Shown: positions 52,679-60,535 of the stretch, piece by piece
Position numbering within the stretch: position 1 is the stretch's first letter
Layout of the letters: each line of letters begins with the position of its first letter
Assembly (NCBI RefSeq): GCF_012958305.1
Contig: NZ_JABBYO010000010.1
Span: 174,023-238,022 of the forward strand
Direction: 5' to 3'
Length of the DNA stretch: 64,000 nucleotides
DNA from: Tautonia rosea
Lineage (GTDB): Bacteria > Planctomycetota > Planctomycetia > Isosphaerales > Isosphaeraceae
Position numbers and translations under genes: made by a program
The notes under the pieces: model-generated
Databases searched by the model: none
What the model saw: only the letters and a program-made list of their open reading frames with translations
Told to the model about the DNA's origin: nothing

Positions 52679-55150
52679 ATGTTGAATCGGACGGCATCGG
52701 TCTTGATGGTTTCGGCGGCGTTGGTCTGCGGGAGAGGCGGCCTCGAAGCCCAGGCCCAGACACCCGATGCAGCCTCGGAAACCTTCTTCGAGGTCAAGAT
52801 TCGTCCGGTCCTGGCCGAGTCCTGCGTCACCTGCCACGGCGAGGTGAAGCAGAACGGCGGCCTGCGGCTCGATAGTCGGCAGGCAATGCTCGACGGCGGC
52901 GTCAGCGGCCCGGCCATCGAGCCGGGTGCTCCTGAAGAAAGCCTGCTCACCTTCGCCATCTCCCACGAGGACGAGCTGCTCAAGATGCCCCCCGACGAGC
53001 CCCTTTCCAGGGAGGCTCGAGACGACTTCGCCGCCTGGATCGCCGCTGGTGCCCCCTGGCCCGAGGCGGCCGCTCGCGCGCCGATCGAGGGGAAAACCCA
53101 CTGGGCCTTCGGGCCGCTCCGCCCGATCGAGCCCCCCATCGATCCGACCGGCTGGGCCACCGAGCCGATCGACCAGCTCATCGCCGCGAAGCAGCGCGAG
53201 GCGGGCGTCTACCCCGTCGATCGGGCCGACCGCCGCGCCTTGATCCGTCGCGCCACCTTCGACCTCATCGGCTTGCCTCCCGAGCCGGATCGGGTCGAGG
53301 CCTTCGTCAACGACGAACGGCCCGACGCCTACGACCGATTGATCGAGGAGCTTCTCGCCTCGCCTCATTACGGCGAGCGCTGGGGACGCTACTGGCTCGA
53401 CCTCGCCCGCTACGCCGACACCGCCGGCGATAACTCGGACTACCCGATCCGAGAGGCGTACCTCTACCGCGATTACGTCATCGACGCCTTCAACGCCGAC
53501 ATCCCCTACGACCGGTTCCTTCACGAACAGCTTGCCGGCGACATCCTCGCCCTCGAAGGCCCCGAAGACGACTACGCCCGGCAGGTCATCGCCACCGGGT
53601 TCATCGCCCAGTCGAAGCGGTTCGGCACCCGCAAGCTGGAAGACATCCACCAGATTATCGAAGACAGCCTGCACACGACCGGCCAGGTGGTCCTCGGGCT
53701 CTCGATGCGATGCGCCCGATGCCACGACCACAAGTTCGACCCGATCAGTGCGAATGACTATTACGCGCTCTATGGCTTCTTCGCCGGTGCGAAGTACCCC
53801 TTTGCCGGGGCCGAGGAAGTCCGACGGCCGAGCGAGTTCGCCCCGCTCGTTCCCCCGTCTCGGCTCTCCGAGTTCGAATCGCAGTACAACGAGACATTCA
53901 CTCGCCTGAAGGCCGAGCTGAGCTCCACCGAGGCCGAGGCAACCGAGGCGATCGGCGATGCCGGCTTCGCCGCCGCGGTCGAGCAGTTCGTCGGCCTCCC
54001 CGACCGGATCGAACGGGCCGAGGTCGAGCTGTCGCGGACCACCCGAAGCCAGAACCGCCGCATCAACGGTGTGAAGACCGAGCTGAAACAGCTTGAGGAG
54101 GCCGGTCCCGAGGCCCTCGCTCCCAAAGCCTACGCCGTCCGAGACGGCGAGCCGACCGACGCGAAGTTCCAGAAAGGCGGCGACCCGCGCAACCTGGGCG
54201 AGGTCGTCCCCCGAGGCGTCCTCCGCGTCCTTGACCCCTCCGGCACCATCGACCTGCCCGAGACCGGCAGCGGCCGCCTGGCCCTGGCCAAGTGGCTGAC
54301 CGACGGCCCCCCGCGCGATCTGGTCGCTCGGGTCATGGTCAACCGCCTCTGGCAGCACCACTTCGGCAAGCCGATCGTCGCCACCCCGTCCGACTTCGGC
54401 CTCCGGGGCACCCCTCCCACCCATCCCGACCTGCTCGAATGGCTCGCGAGCGACTTCATCGCCTCCGGCTGGTCCATCAAGGAGATGCACCGCCGGATCA
54501 TGCGGTCCGAGACCTACCGCCTCGCTTCGACCCGAGACGCGAACAACGAGGCGATCGACACCGGCAACGCCTGGTACTGGCGGTTCGACCGCCGCCCGCT
54601 CGACGCCGAGGCCCTCCGCGACGGCCTCCTTGCCCTCGGTGGCAACCTGAAGACCGATCGCCCCGGCCCGCACCCGTTCCCGGATGTCAACACGTGGACC
54701 TTCACCGCGCACCATCAATTCAAGGCGCTCTATCCGTCGGAACACCGAAGCGTCTACCTGATGGTCCAGCGGCTCCACCCCCACCCGTATCTCTCCCTGT
54801 TCAACGGGCCGGATGCCGGGGCCACAACCGCCATGCGAGACAGCTCGACCGTTTCGCTCCAGGCCCTCTATCTGCTCAACAACACGTTCGTCCACGACCA
54901 GGCCGAGCGGTTCGCCGATCGGCTCGTGAGCAACCTGGCCGACCACGACACCCGGCTCCAACACGCGTATCTGCTTGCCTTCGGCCGCCGGCCGACCGAC
55001 GACGAACGCGACCGGGCCGAGACCTTCCTTGCCCAGTATCAGGCCAGCCTCGTTGCTGAGGGCTGCGCCGACGACCGCTGCGAGTCGGAAGCCTGGTCGG
55101 CCCTCGCCCGCGCCATGTTCGCTTCCAACGAATTCTTTCACGTGGATTAA
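52679..55150 (+). CDS. PSCyt1 / DUF1549 / DUF1553 cytochrome-type protein
   Basis: An 823-aa exported protein. ATG 52679 has GGGGGAGG 6 nt upstream and begins a signal peptide MLNRTASVLMVSAALVCGRG. The planctomycete cytochrome c domain PSCyt1 has C49-x2-C-H53 (AESCVTCHGEVKQNGG). DUF1549 follows (FDLIGLPPEPDRVEAFVNDE, SPHYGERWGRYWLDLARYAD), then a second CxxCH, MRCARCHDHKFDPIS, and finally DUF1553 (LVARVMVNRLWQHHFGKPIV, RRPLDAEALRDGLLALGG). These are abundant planctomycete proteins of unknown redox or hydrolytic role, nearly always encoded beside a DUF1501 gene, as here (47 nt downstream). Confidence 0.96.
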   Translation: MLNRTASVLMVSAALVCGRGGLEAQAQTPDAASETFFEVKIRPVLAESCVTCHGEVKQNGGLRLDSRQAMLDGGVSGPAIEPGAPEESLLTFAISHEDELLKMPPDEPLSREARDDFAAWIAAGAPWPEAAARAPIEGKTHWAFGPLRPIEPPIDPTGWATEPIDQLIAAKQREAGVYPVDRADRRALIRRATFDLIGLPPEPDRVEAFVNDERPDAYDRLIEELLASPHYGERWGRYWLDLARYADTAGDNSDYPIREAYLYRDYVIDAFNADIPYDRFLHEQLAGDILALEGPEDDYARQVIATGFIAQSKRFGTRKLEDIHQIIEDSLHTTGQVVLGLSMRCARCHDHKFDPISANDYYALYGFFAGAKYPFAGAEEVRRPSEFAPLVPPSRLSEFESQYNETFTRLKAELSSTEAEATEAIGDAGFAAAVEQFVGLPDRIERAEVELSRTTRSQNRRINGVKTELKQLEEAGPEALAPKAYAVRDGEPTDAKFQKGGDPRNLGEVVPRGVLRVLDPSGTIDLPETGSGRLALAKWLTDGPPRDLVARVMVNRLWQHHFGKPIVATPSDFGLRGTPPTHPDLLEWLASDFIASGWSIKEMHRRIMRSETYRLASTRDANNEAIDTGNAWYWRFDRRPLDAEALRDGLLALGGNLKTDRPGPHPFPDVNTWTFTAHHQFKALYPSEHRSVYLMVQRLHPHPYLSLFNGPDAGATTAMRDSSTVSLQALYLLNNTFVHDQAERFADRLVSNLADHDTRLQHAYLLAFGRRPTDDERDRAETFLAQYQASLVAEGCADDRCESEAWSALARAMFASNEFFHVD

Positions 55151-55197
55151 TGAATTGATCGCCGTGCTGCTCGATGCTCGACGGAGGGCCCTCGCCG

Positions 55198-56565
55198 ATG
55201 GCGTTTGAACCGATCGACCGCCGGACCATGCTCCGCCGCGCCTCTGCGTTCGCCACGGCCGGCGGGCTGGGAATGTATCGGCAACTCTCGATTGCCGCCG
55301 CCGCTAACGAGGGGCACCCGCTTGCCCCTCGCCCCGGCCACTTCCCGAGCAAGGCGAAGCACCTGATCATCTTCTTCATGACCGGCGGATTCTCGCATCT
55401 CGATACGTTTGACTACAAGCCAAAGCTCCAGGCCGACCACGACAAGGAGGTCGGCCGGAACAAGGTGCTGGCCTCCCCGTATGCGTTCCGCCCCCGGGGT
55501 GAGTCGGGCAAGATGGTCAGCGAGCTGTTCGAGCACGTCGGCGGCGTGATCGACGACTTCTGTTTCCTGCACACCGTCCACGGCGACTCGGCTGGGCACT
55601 CGGCCGCCACGCTGGGCATGCACACCGGATCGGTCACAATCCCCTTGCCGAGCATCGGCTCTTGGGTCAGCTACGGTCTGGGCACGCGCAACACGAACCT
55701 CCCTTCGTTCGTCGTCCTGGCTGAAAAAGAGCCGTACAACGGCTTCCAGGTCTGGGATTCGAACTTCCTGCCCGCCTATCACAAGGGGGTCCGCGTGATC
55801 CCCGGCGACAACCCCCTGCCCGACGTCCAGAGCCCCGTCGCGTCCGTCTCGCGCCGCGAGCTTGAAGGCCTGATGCTCCGCGACCTGAACGAGGCCCACC
55901 TCTCCCGCCGCGACGGCGACGCCATGCTTGCCTCCCGGATGGCCACGTTTGACACGGCCTACGGCCTGATGCGCGAGGCTCCCGAAGCCTTCGACCTTTC
56001 GGGCGAAACCTCCGAAACCCTTGACCTCTACGGCGCCAGGACCGACCAGCCCGGCTCCTTCGCCGCTCAGTGCCTGACCGCCCGTCGCCTGGTTGAGCGG
56101 GGCGTCCGCGTGGTCGAGCTGTTCGACGTCGGCTCAAACACCAACTGGGATAGTCATAACAACATCGATGACCACCGAAAATTGTCAAAGAATGTCGATC
56201 AGCCGATTGCTGCGCTCATCGCCGACCTGAAGCGTCGAGGGATGCTCGACGAGACCTTGATCGTCGGCTGCTCCGAGTTCGGCCGGACCCCCTGGCAGGA
56301 TCTCACCCCCGTCGGCCGAGGGCATCATAGCCGCTGCTTCACCTGCTTCCTGGCCGGTGGCGGCGTTAAAGGGGGGGTCAGCTACGGCGTCTCTGACGAG
56401 TACGGCAACGCCCCTGCCGAAAACCCGGTCCACGTCCACGACTTCCACGCCACCATCCTGCACCTGATGGGCATGGATCACACCCGCCTGACCTACCGCT
56501 ACTCCGGCCGCGACTACCGCCTGACCGACGTTTACGGCAAGGTCGTCCACGACATCATCGCCTGA
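55198..56565 (+). CDS. DUF1501 protein with Tat signal, partner of PSCyt/DUF1553
   Basis: A 455-aa protein from ATG 55198 with GGAGGG about 9 nt upstream; an ATG at 55174 lies before that SD. The twin-arginine signal is DRRTMLRRASAFATAGGLG (about 7-25). DUF1501 motifs: LIIFFMTGGFSHLDTFDYKP (about 55-74), FLHTVHGDSAGHSAATLGMH, and TLIVGCSEFGRTPWQ followed by GRGHHSRCFTCFLAGGG (about 350-385). It is the second gene of the PSCyt-DUF1501 operon; the pair is exported by different routes (Sec and Tat) and probably forms a periplasmic complex. A hairpin terminator follows. Confidence 0.95.
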   Translation: MAFEPIDRRTMLRRASAFATAGGLGMYRQLSIAAAANEGHPLAPRPGHFPSKAKHLIIFFMTGGFSHLDTFDYKPKLQADHDKEVGRNKVLASPYAFRPRGESGKMVSELFEHVGGVIDDFCFLHTVHGDSAGHSAATLGMHTGSVTIPLPSIGSWVSYGLGTRNTNLPSFVVLAEKEPYNGFQVWDSNFLPAYHKGVRVIPGDNPLPDVQSPVASVSRRELEGLMLRDLNEAHLSRRDGDAMLASRMATFDTAYGLMREAPEAFDLSGETSETLDLYGARTDQPGSFAAQCLTARRLVERGVRVVELFDVGSNTNWDSHNNIDDHRKLSKNVDQPIAALIADLKRRGMLDETLIVGCSEFGRTPWQDLTPVGRGHHSRCFTCFLAGGGVKGGVSYGVSDEYGNAPAENPVHVHDFHATILHLMGMDHTRLTYRYSGRDYRLTDVYGKVVHDIIA

Positions 56566-56628
56566 GGGAATCGGGCCGCCATACCATCCCGATTCCCACC
56601 GCGTTCGGCTGACTCAGATCAAAACATC

Positions 56629-56667
56629 AACACGCCCCGACCCGGATTCTCCGGAGCGGGGCGTGTT
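56629..56667. terminator. Terminator between DUF1501 and tRNA-Ser
   Basis: AACACGCCCCG (56629-56639) and CGGGGCGTGTT (56657-56667) form a perfect 11-bp stem with an inner CCGG/CCGG pairing. On the minus strand the stem is followed by GATGTTTTGATC. It lies 64 nt after DUF1501 and 30 nt from the tRNA 3' end, so it may serve both. Confidence 0.7.
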
Positions 56668-56696
56668 CTTCGTTCGGCCGGCAATCATCCTTCGAG

Positions 56697-56785
56697 CGGA
56701 GAGGGGGGGATTCGAACCCCCGAGACCGGTTTCCCAGTCTAACGGTTTAGCAAACCGTCGCTTTCAACCACTCAGCCACCTCTCC
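56697..56785 (-). tRNA. tRNA-Ser(GCT)
   Basis: Read on the minus strand: acceptor GGAGAGG/CCTCTCC, discriminator G, D-arm GGCTGAGTGGTTGAAAGC, anticodon arm ACGGTTTGCTAAACCGT with anticodon GCT reading AGC/AGU, a long class-II variable arm (GACTGGGAAACCGGTCTC), and T-arm GGGGGTTCGAATCCCCC. The 3' CCA is not encoded. The long variable arm confirms Ser rather than another GCT-like assignment. Confidence 0.97.
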
Positions 56786-57015
56786 CGCATTGGGTTCGAG
56801 CTCGGCCGTTATGCCGAGGCGAGCCATGATCAGTATTATCAATCATCCTGGGCGGGTGTCAACGCGCCATCTGCGTGATTTTTCTCCGCAACGCTCCCCG
56901 ACCGCAACCGGACATGACTGGGATTGACCGTCGAGGGGGGAGCGATAGAGTCTCATCCGAGATCCACAGGGGGCTCGATCGTACAGGACCGGCCAGAGCG
57001 AAAGGACGGAGCATC

Positions 57016-57768
57016 GTGGAATCCGATCGACCGCAGCAGACCTCGGATCGTCGGGCCAGAAGGCTCGGGCGCCTGAAGCGGGTGGCCGTGGTGCTGTTTC
57101 TGCTGGCCGTGGTCTCGGCGACCGTCTTCTACCGGCCGTTGTTCCTGGGCAACGTGGCGGCGGTCGAGCCGGGCAAGGTCTACCGATGTGCCCAGCCGAA
57201 GGGGAACCTCGACGACCTCATCGCCGAGCTTCAACCCGGTTCGATCCTCAACCTCCGGGGCGGTTCCTATACCGATTCCTGGTACGCCGCCGAGGTCGAG
57301 GCCACCGAGCAGGCCGGGATCGACTTTTACGACTTCCCCATGAAGGCCACCCGGCGACCCAGCCGCGCCGAGCTACTGACCCTGATCGACCTGCTCGACC
57401 GCTGCCGGTATCCCCTGGTCATCCACTGCAAGTCGGGCGCGGATCGGACGGGCCTGGCCAGCGCCTTGTATCGCCTGATGGTCCTGGGGGAGTCGCCAGA
57501 CGAGGCGCTTGAGGAGTTCTCGATCTTCTACTCGCACATTCCCCTGGCCGGTCCCGAACGCCTGCACGAGCCGTTCAAGGAGTACCGCGACTGGCTCCAG
57601 GCCGAAGGCAAGACGCACGAGCCCCCTGTGTTCCGCGACTGGGTCGCGCAGCACTTCCGGGACGAAGGTGCCGCCGATGCTGCTCCCATCATCCCCCTGA
57701 AGCCCGGTTCCCGGATGGGACCGCCCCCGGCCTGGCTGGCCACGAAAGGGGTCGGACCGAAGCGGTGA
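57016..57768 (+). CDS. Membrane-anchored dual-specificity/tyrosine phosphatase
   Basis: A 250-aa protein from GTG 57016 (CGGAG/AAGGA upstream); in-frame starts at 56914 and 56875 would add a basic extension. An N-terminal Arg-rich segment and a single helix VAVVLFLLAVVSATVFYRPL (about 23-42) anchor it. The phosphatase fold then begins with VYRCAQPKGNLDDLIAELQP, and the P-loop VIHCKSGADRTG (about 135-146) gives the C-x5-R active site with Cys nucleophile. KATRRPSRAEL supplies the general-acid region. The C-terminus is Pro-rich. It resembles the fused-DSP type (DSP-PTPase/NAD-kinase-like) phosphatases; substrate may be phosphoprotein or a phospholipid/inositol. Confidence 0.88.
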   Translation: MESDRPQQTSDRRARRLGRLKRVAVVLFLLAVVSATVFYRPLFLGNVAAVEPGKVYRCAQPKGNLDDLIAELQPGSILNLRGGSYTDSWYAAEVEATEQAGIDFYDFPMKATRRPSRAELLTLIDLLDRCRYPLVIHCKSGADRTGLASALYRLMVLGESPDEALEEFSIFYSHIPLAGPERLHEPFKEYRDWLQAEGKTHEPPVFRDWVAQHFRDEGAADAAPIIPLKPGSRMGPPPAWLATKGVGPKR

Positions 57769-57926
57769 TCCGGATCGGAGCGGCTCGAAGCGCTTTGCTG
57801 GTCCAGAGGCGCTGCAGCCCTCTGCCGGATCGAGCCGATGCGATCGACATGTGCGGTCTTGGGTCAACGCGACCCGGATCAGGCCGCCATGCTCGCCATC
57901 GGGATCGACCAGGGAGGGTCGCCGCC

Positions 57927-58493
57927 ATGCTTCGGGGTCTTGCGCTCGTCGTGATCGTGCTGGTTGGGTTCGGATCGGTTGTCGGGTCGGCGACTGGCCA
58001 GGGATCGGGGCCGATGATCCCCCCTGCCCCCGAGGGCCTGGCGGTGCGGTCGCTCGATGATCTGGTCCGGCTCGATCCGGTTGCACTCGAAGCGCTCTAC
58101 CGCCAATCGCCTCCGGCGCCCATTCCCAGCGGCCCGGTCACGGGTCGGCCGGTGATCCTTCCCGGCTCGATCGTGGCCGTACCGGCCTCGAAGGTGGGTC
58201 GAGCAGTCTGGCAAGGGAAAATTTTCGACCCGGCCCAGGGCATGGCCGTCAACCGCTTCTTCGGCGTCGAGGCGATCCACGGCGAACTGTCTTACGGCCA
58301 CTCGTGGCTCGATGGCCGCCCGGCCCTGATCCTCGACTACGAACGGACCTCTCGCCTTTACGGACCCTACCGGGATGAACTCCGAGAGGTCGCGCCCGGC
58401 CTGATCCTCGGCCTGATGTACGATCGACGCCCACCGTGCCCCAAACGGACACGGTTCTTCGCACTCGATTACGGCTGCACCCCGGCGCACTGA
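57927..58493 (+). CDS. Secreted hypothetical protein
   Basis: A 188-aa protein from ATG 57927, with GGGAGGG 8 nt upstream; the longer frame from 57765 is not supported. A signal peptide LRGLALVVIVLVGFGSVVG-SATGQ is followed by a mature domain with LDDLVRLDPVALEALYRQSP, GRPVILPGSIVAVPASKVGR, AVWQGKIFDPAQGMAVNRFF and RPALILDYERTSRLYGPYRD, ending FALDYGCTPAH. I recognise no named family; the FGVEAIHGELSYGHSWLDGR stretch looks lipid- or sugar-binding-like but gives no active site. It is 158 nt downstream of the phosphatase gene on the same strand. Confidence 0.8.
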   Translation: MLRGLALVVIVLVGFGSVVGSATGQGSGPMIPPAPEGLAVRSLDDLVRLDPVALEALYRQSPPAPIPSGPVTGRPVILPGSIVAVPASKVGRAVWQGKIFDPAQGMAVNRFFGVEAIHGELSYGHSWLDGRPALILDYERTSRLYGPYRDELREVAPGLILGLMYDRRPPCPKRTRFFALDYGCTPAH

Positions 58494-58617
58494 GGGCCGC
58501 GGTCAGTCGGCAATCACTTCGACTCGCCAGATGAGCCGGTCATCCGGCTCAAACAATTCTGAGCCATGCATGCGAATTTGTGAGCACGGCCTTACGGTCA
58601 GAATTGGCCGTCGCTGC

Positions 58618-58779
58618 TCAAACCGCGACCAGCGCCGGTTCTACCTCATCGACCGTGTCCACGATCAGCGAAGCGATCAGCCACTCGATCGGCAGGCCGA
58701 GCATTCGGGCCTCCTCCTGAACCTGAGCAAACAGTTCCGGCGACAGCGTGACCGAAAGTTCCGAGGCATTTGAGTTCAT
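58618..58779 (-). CDS. Small ribbon-helix-helix (CopG/antitoxin-like) protein
   Basis: A 53-aa protein from ATG 58779 with GAGGAG 8 nt upstream. LSVTLSPELFAQVQEEARML (8-27) is a typical RHH beta strand and first helix, and LPIEWLIASLIVDTVDEVE (29-47) the second helix. Such proteins are DNA-binding antitoxins or small regulators. Downstream on the same strand, 58505-58617 holds a further open frame ending GSELFEPDDRLIWRVEVIAD, which lacks a good start and overlaps the RHH end; it could be a short partner or a truncated toxin remnant. No complete toxin is recognised. Confidence 0.7.
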   Translation of the reverse strand: MNSNASELSVTLSPELFAQVQEEARMLGLPIEWLIASLIVDTVDEVEPALVAV

Positions 58780-59256
58780 CGTCGTGACTCCTCAGCGAAG
58801 CCCGCGGAGCGGGAGACGCGGCTCAGACAGAATGGCCGGCCAACGTCCCAGTCGTGATGGGAAAAGCTCATGCACTCAGGCATGGCACAATCACTACTCT
58901 CAGGGCGTCGATCCGTGACAACACTTTGTCAAGGTTGCTACCCTAAGAGTTGCATTGAGCGTGCCAACTGCGGACGACAATCCACCAGTGTCGGGCCGAA
59001 TGGCCGGGCGAACAGAGAAGCGGCCGGTGGATTGGCAGACGTGTTGTAGGTCTTGGACGCTCGAACGTCTCGAAAGATTCCCGAAAAATTTTGATCAACG
59101 CTCATCCGAGACCTGGATTTGACTTGTGCCTTGGTCTCTGGATTTGCCATCCTGATCGGAACTTCCGCATCAAGGGAGGGGCGGCCCAGGTGTGTCTGGG
59201 TGGTTCCTCTCCCCACGCATCTCTTGCCAGTTGATATTGAGGAATCCCCGCGCACC
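58780..59256. other. Gene-free divergent interval
   Basis: About 480 bp between the RHH gene (minus) and the 2-TM gene (plus). It is AT-richer than average near 58890-58960 and 59040-59110 (for example GAAAAATTTTGATC). I see no gene or RNA. It presumably carries promoters for both sides. Confidence 0.4.
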
Positions 59257-59511
59257 ATGGCCACCGACAACACCGAAACGCCGTCGATCGAGGCAATGAA
59301 GTCAAAGCTCAAGGCAATCCGATCGGTTCACCTGACCATCATCGGAATTTTTTGCGTCATCATTCTCGGATGGCTTGTGACGGGAGTCTGGCAAAAGAAT
59401 CTCCCTATGTTCATTACGACCGTGGTTCTCGCAGTGTCGATGTCTGTCACCAATCTTGCCGTACAATCCAAACTGAAGGCTGAGATCTCGAAACGCGAGG
59501 GAAACGGATGA
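59257..59511 (+). CDS. Small two-TM protein upstream of the Tae4-like gene
   Basis: An 84-aa protein from ATG 59257 (GAGGA about 13 nt upstream). A charged N-terminal helix IEAMKSKLKAIRSVHL precedes TIIGIFCVIILGWLVTGVWQ (about 27-46) and PMFITTVVLAVSMSVTNLAV (about 50-69), with a basic, cytoplasmic-looking tail KLKAEISKREGNG. I recognise no family. It lies 184 nt upstream of the Tae4-like amidase on the same strand. A membrane immunity or accessory role is conceivable, although known Tai4 immunity proteins are small soluble periplasmic proteins, so the link is speculative. Confidence 0.7.
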   Translation: MATDNTETPSIEAMKSKLKAIRSVHLTIIGIFCVIILGWLVTGVWQKNLPMFITTVVLAVSMSVTNLAVQSKLKAEISKREGNG

Positions 59512-59695
59512 GGGACCGGATCCGCGAGCATACGCAGCCGACCTGATGATTCACGTGTCGTGGGCAGGGCTGCGAACGCGGACCCTCCTTCATCGAATTC
59601 CCCGCAACGGTCCCTCGGGTGCTGAAACCATCTCTCAGGAGCAATGTGTCCGTCTCACTCGGTGTCAGTTCACGCACCTTTTACGGAGTGCTGCC

Positions 59696-60175
59696 ATGAA
59701 GCCGACCTGGGTGAAGTTCCAAGCCGAGTTCCTTGATTACGTCAACTATCCCGACTCCGGAGCAGTGAAGACGCTCATCGGGGGAGGGATCGATGCGGCT
59801 TACATCACAAACACCTGCGCCATTCGGCTCAGCCGAGGGCTCAATGAGAGCGGCGTCCCCTTGCCCGCCCGTCGCAATGGCCTCTTGACGGTCCGAGGGG
59901 GCGACAAGAAGTACTACGCCCTGCGTGTGGCGGAAATGCGTACCTGGCTTCCGATCGTGCTCGGCAAGCCTGCCCTCGATCACCGGAAGAAGGCCGGAGT
60001 GGGGTTTGACAAAACGCCCCTATCGAGCCTGAAGGGGATCATTGCGTTCGATATTCGATTCTCGGATGCGACCGGGCATCTCGACTCGTGGGACGGATCA
60101 ACCTTCTCAAGCGAGTACATGGTTTCGGATTACTGGACTCCGGCCACCCGAATCACCCTCTGGTCGCTGAGTTGA
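59696..60175 (+). CDS. Tae4-like peptidoglycan amidase (T6SS amidase effector 4 family)
   Basis: A 159-aa protein from ATG 59696 (GGAG 7 nt upstream). The Tae4 pattern is clear: YITNTCAIRLSRGLNESGVP (37-56) carries the NlpC/P60-like catalytic Cys41, and GIIAFDIRFSDATGHLDSWD (114-133) carries His128 with nearby Asp residues. It closes with VSDYWTPATRITLWSL, and its length is typical of Tae4 (about 150-165 aa). Family members cleave the D-Glu to mDAP bond in peptidoglycan and are delivered by type VI secretion to rival periplasm. There is no signal peptide and no T6SS gene in this window. It may be an orphan effector or a domesticated cell-wall enzyme. No Tai4-like immunity gene is recognised; the upstream 2-TM gene is the only candidate. 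Confidence 0.78.
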   Translation: MKPTWVKFQAEFLDYVNYPDSGAVKTLIGGGIDAAYITNTCAIRLSRGLNESGVPLPARRNGLLTVRGGDKKYYALRVAEMRTWLPIVLGKPALDHRKKAGVGFDKTPLSSLKGIIAFDIRFSDATGHLDSWDGSTFSSEYMVSDYWTPATRITLWSLS

Positions 60176-60230
60176 GGCGTCCGGCTATCCTTGGGGGTTC
60201 GTGTCCCCTGGAGGAGCGTTGACTTCGCTG

Positions 60231-60262
60231 GGCAGACCGCCTCGTTCGTCCAGCGGTCTGCC
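60231..60262 (+). terminator. Hairpin after the Tae4-like gene
   Basis: GGCAGACCGC (60231-60240) and GCGGTCTGCC (60253-60262) form a perfect 10-bp stem with a 12-nt loop, 55 nt after the stop. No T-tract follows. Confidence 0.45.
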
Positions 60263-60351
60263 GAGGAAGCCGTGCGCGCTCCCCAGGCGTCTGCACGATC
60301 ACGGCTCCTGGTCGCACGGCATCTTCTGTGTCGCTTCAAGAGTTGCTTGCC

Positions 60352-60380
60352 TTGCTGGAAACGGACGAAACCGATACACT
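60352..60380 (+). promoter_or_regulatory. Candidate promoter of prfC
   Basis: TTGCTG (60352-60357), a 17-nt spacer and TACACT (60375-60380) lie about 155 nt upstream of the prfC start. It is a fair sigma70-type match in an otherwise featureless 60176-60535 gap. Confidence 0.35.
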
Positions 60381-60535
60381 CGCATGCCAACACACGAATG
60401 AACGATTGCGTCGTCTGAATGCACCCTCGGGCCGATCCCCGGAGCACTCGGCCTGACCTGTGGCCGCGAGCGAGGGGAGCACGTCGCTCCGGCCGCGATC
60501 GCCGGCGATCTTCTGGACACCTCAACGGATACGGA

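Noticed and set aside
52631..55141. Minus-strand open frame of 836 codons opposite the PSCyt gene
   Set aside because: Same GC-skew artefact; the plus strand encodes a full PSCyt1/DUF1549/DUF1553 protein with signal peptide and CxxCH motifs.
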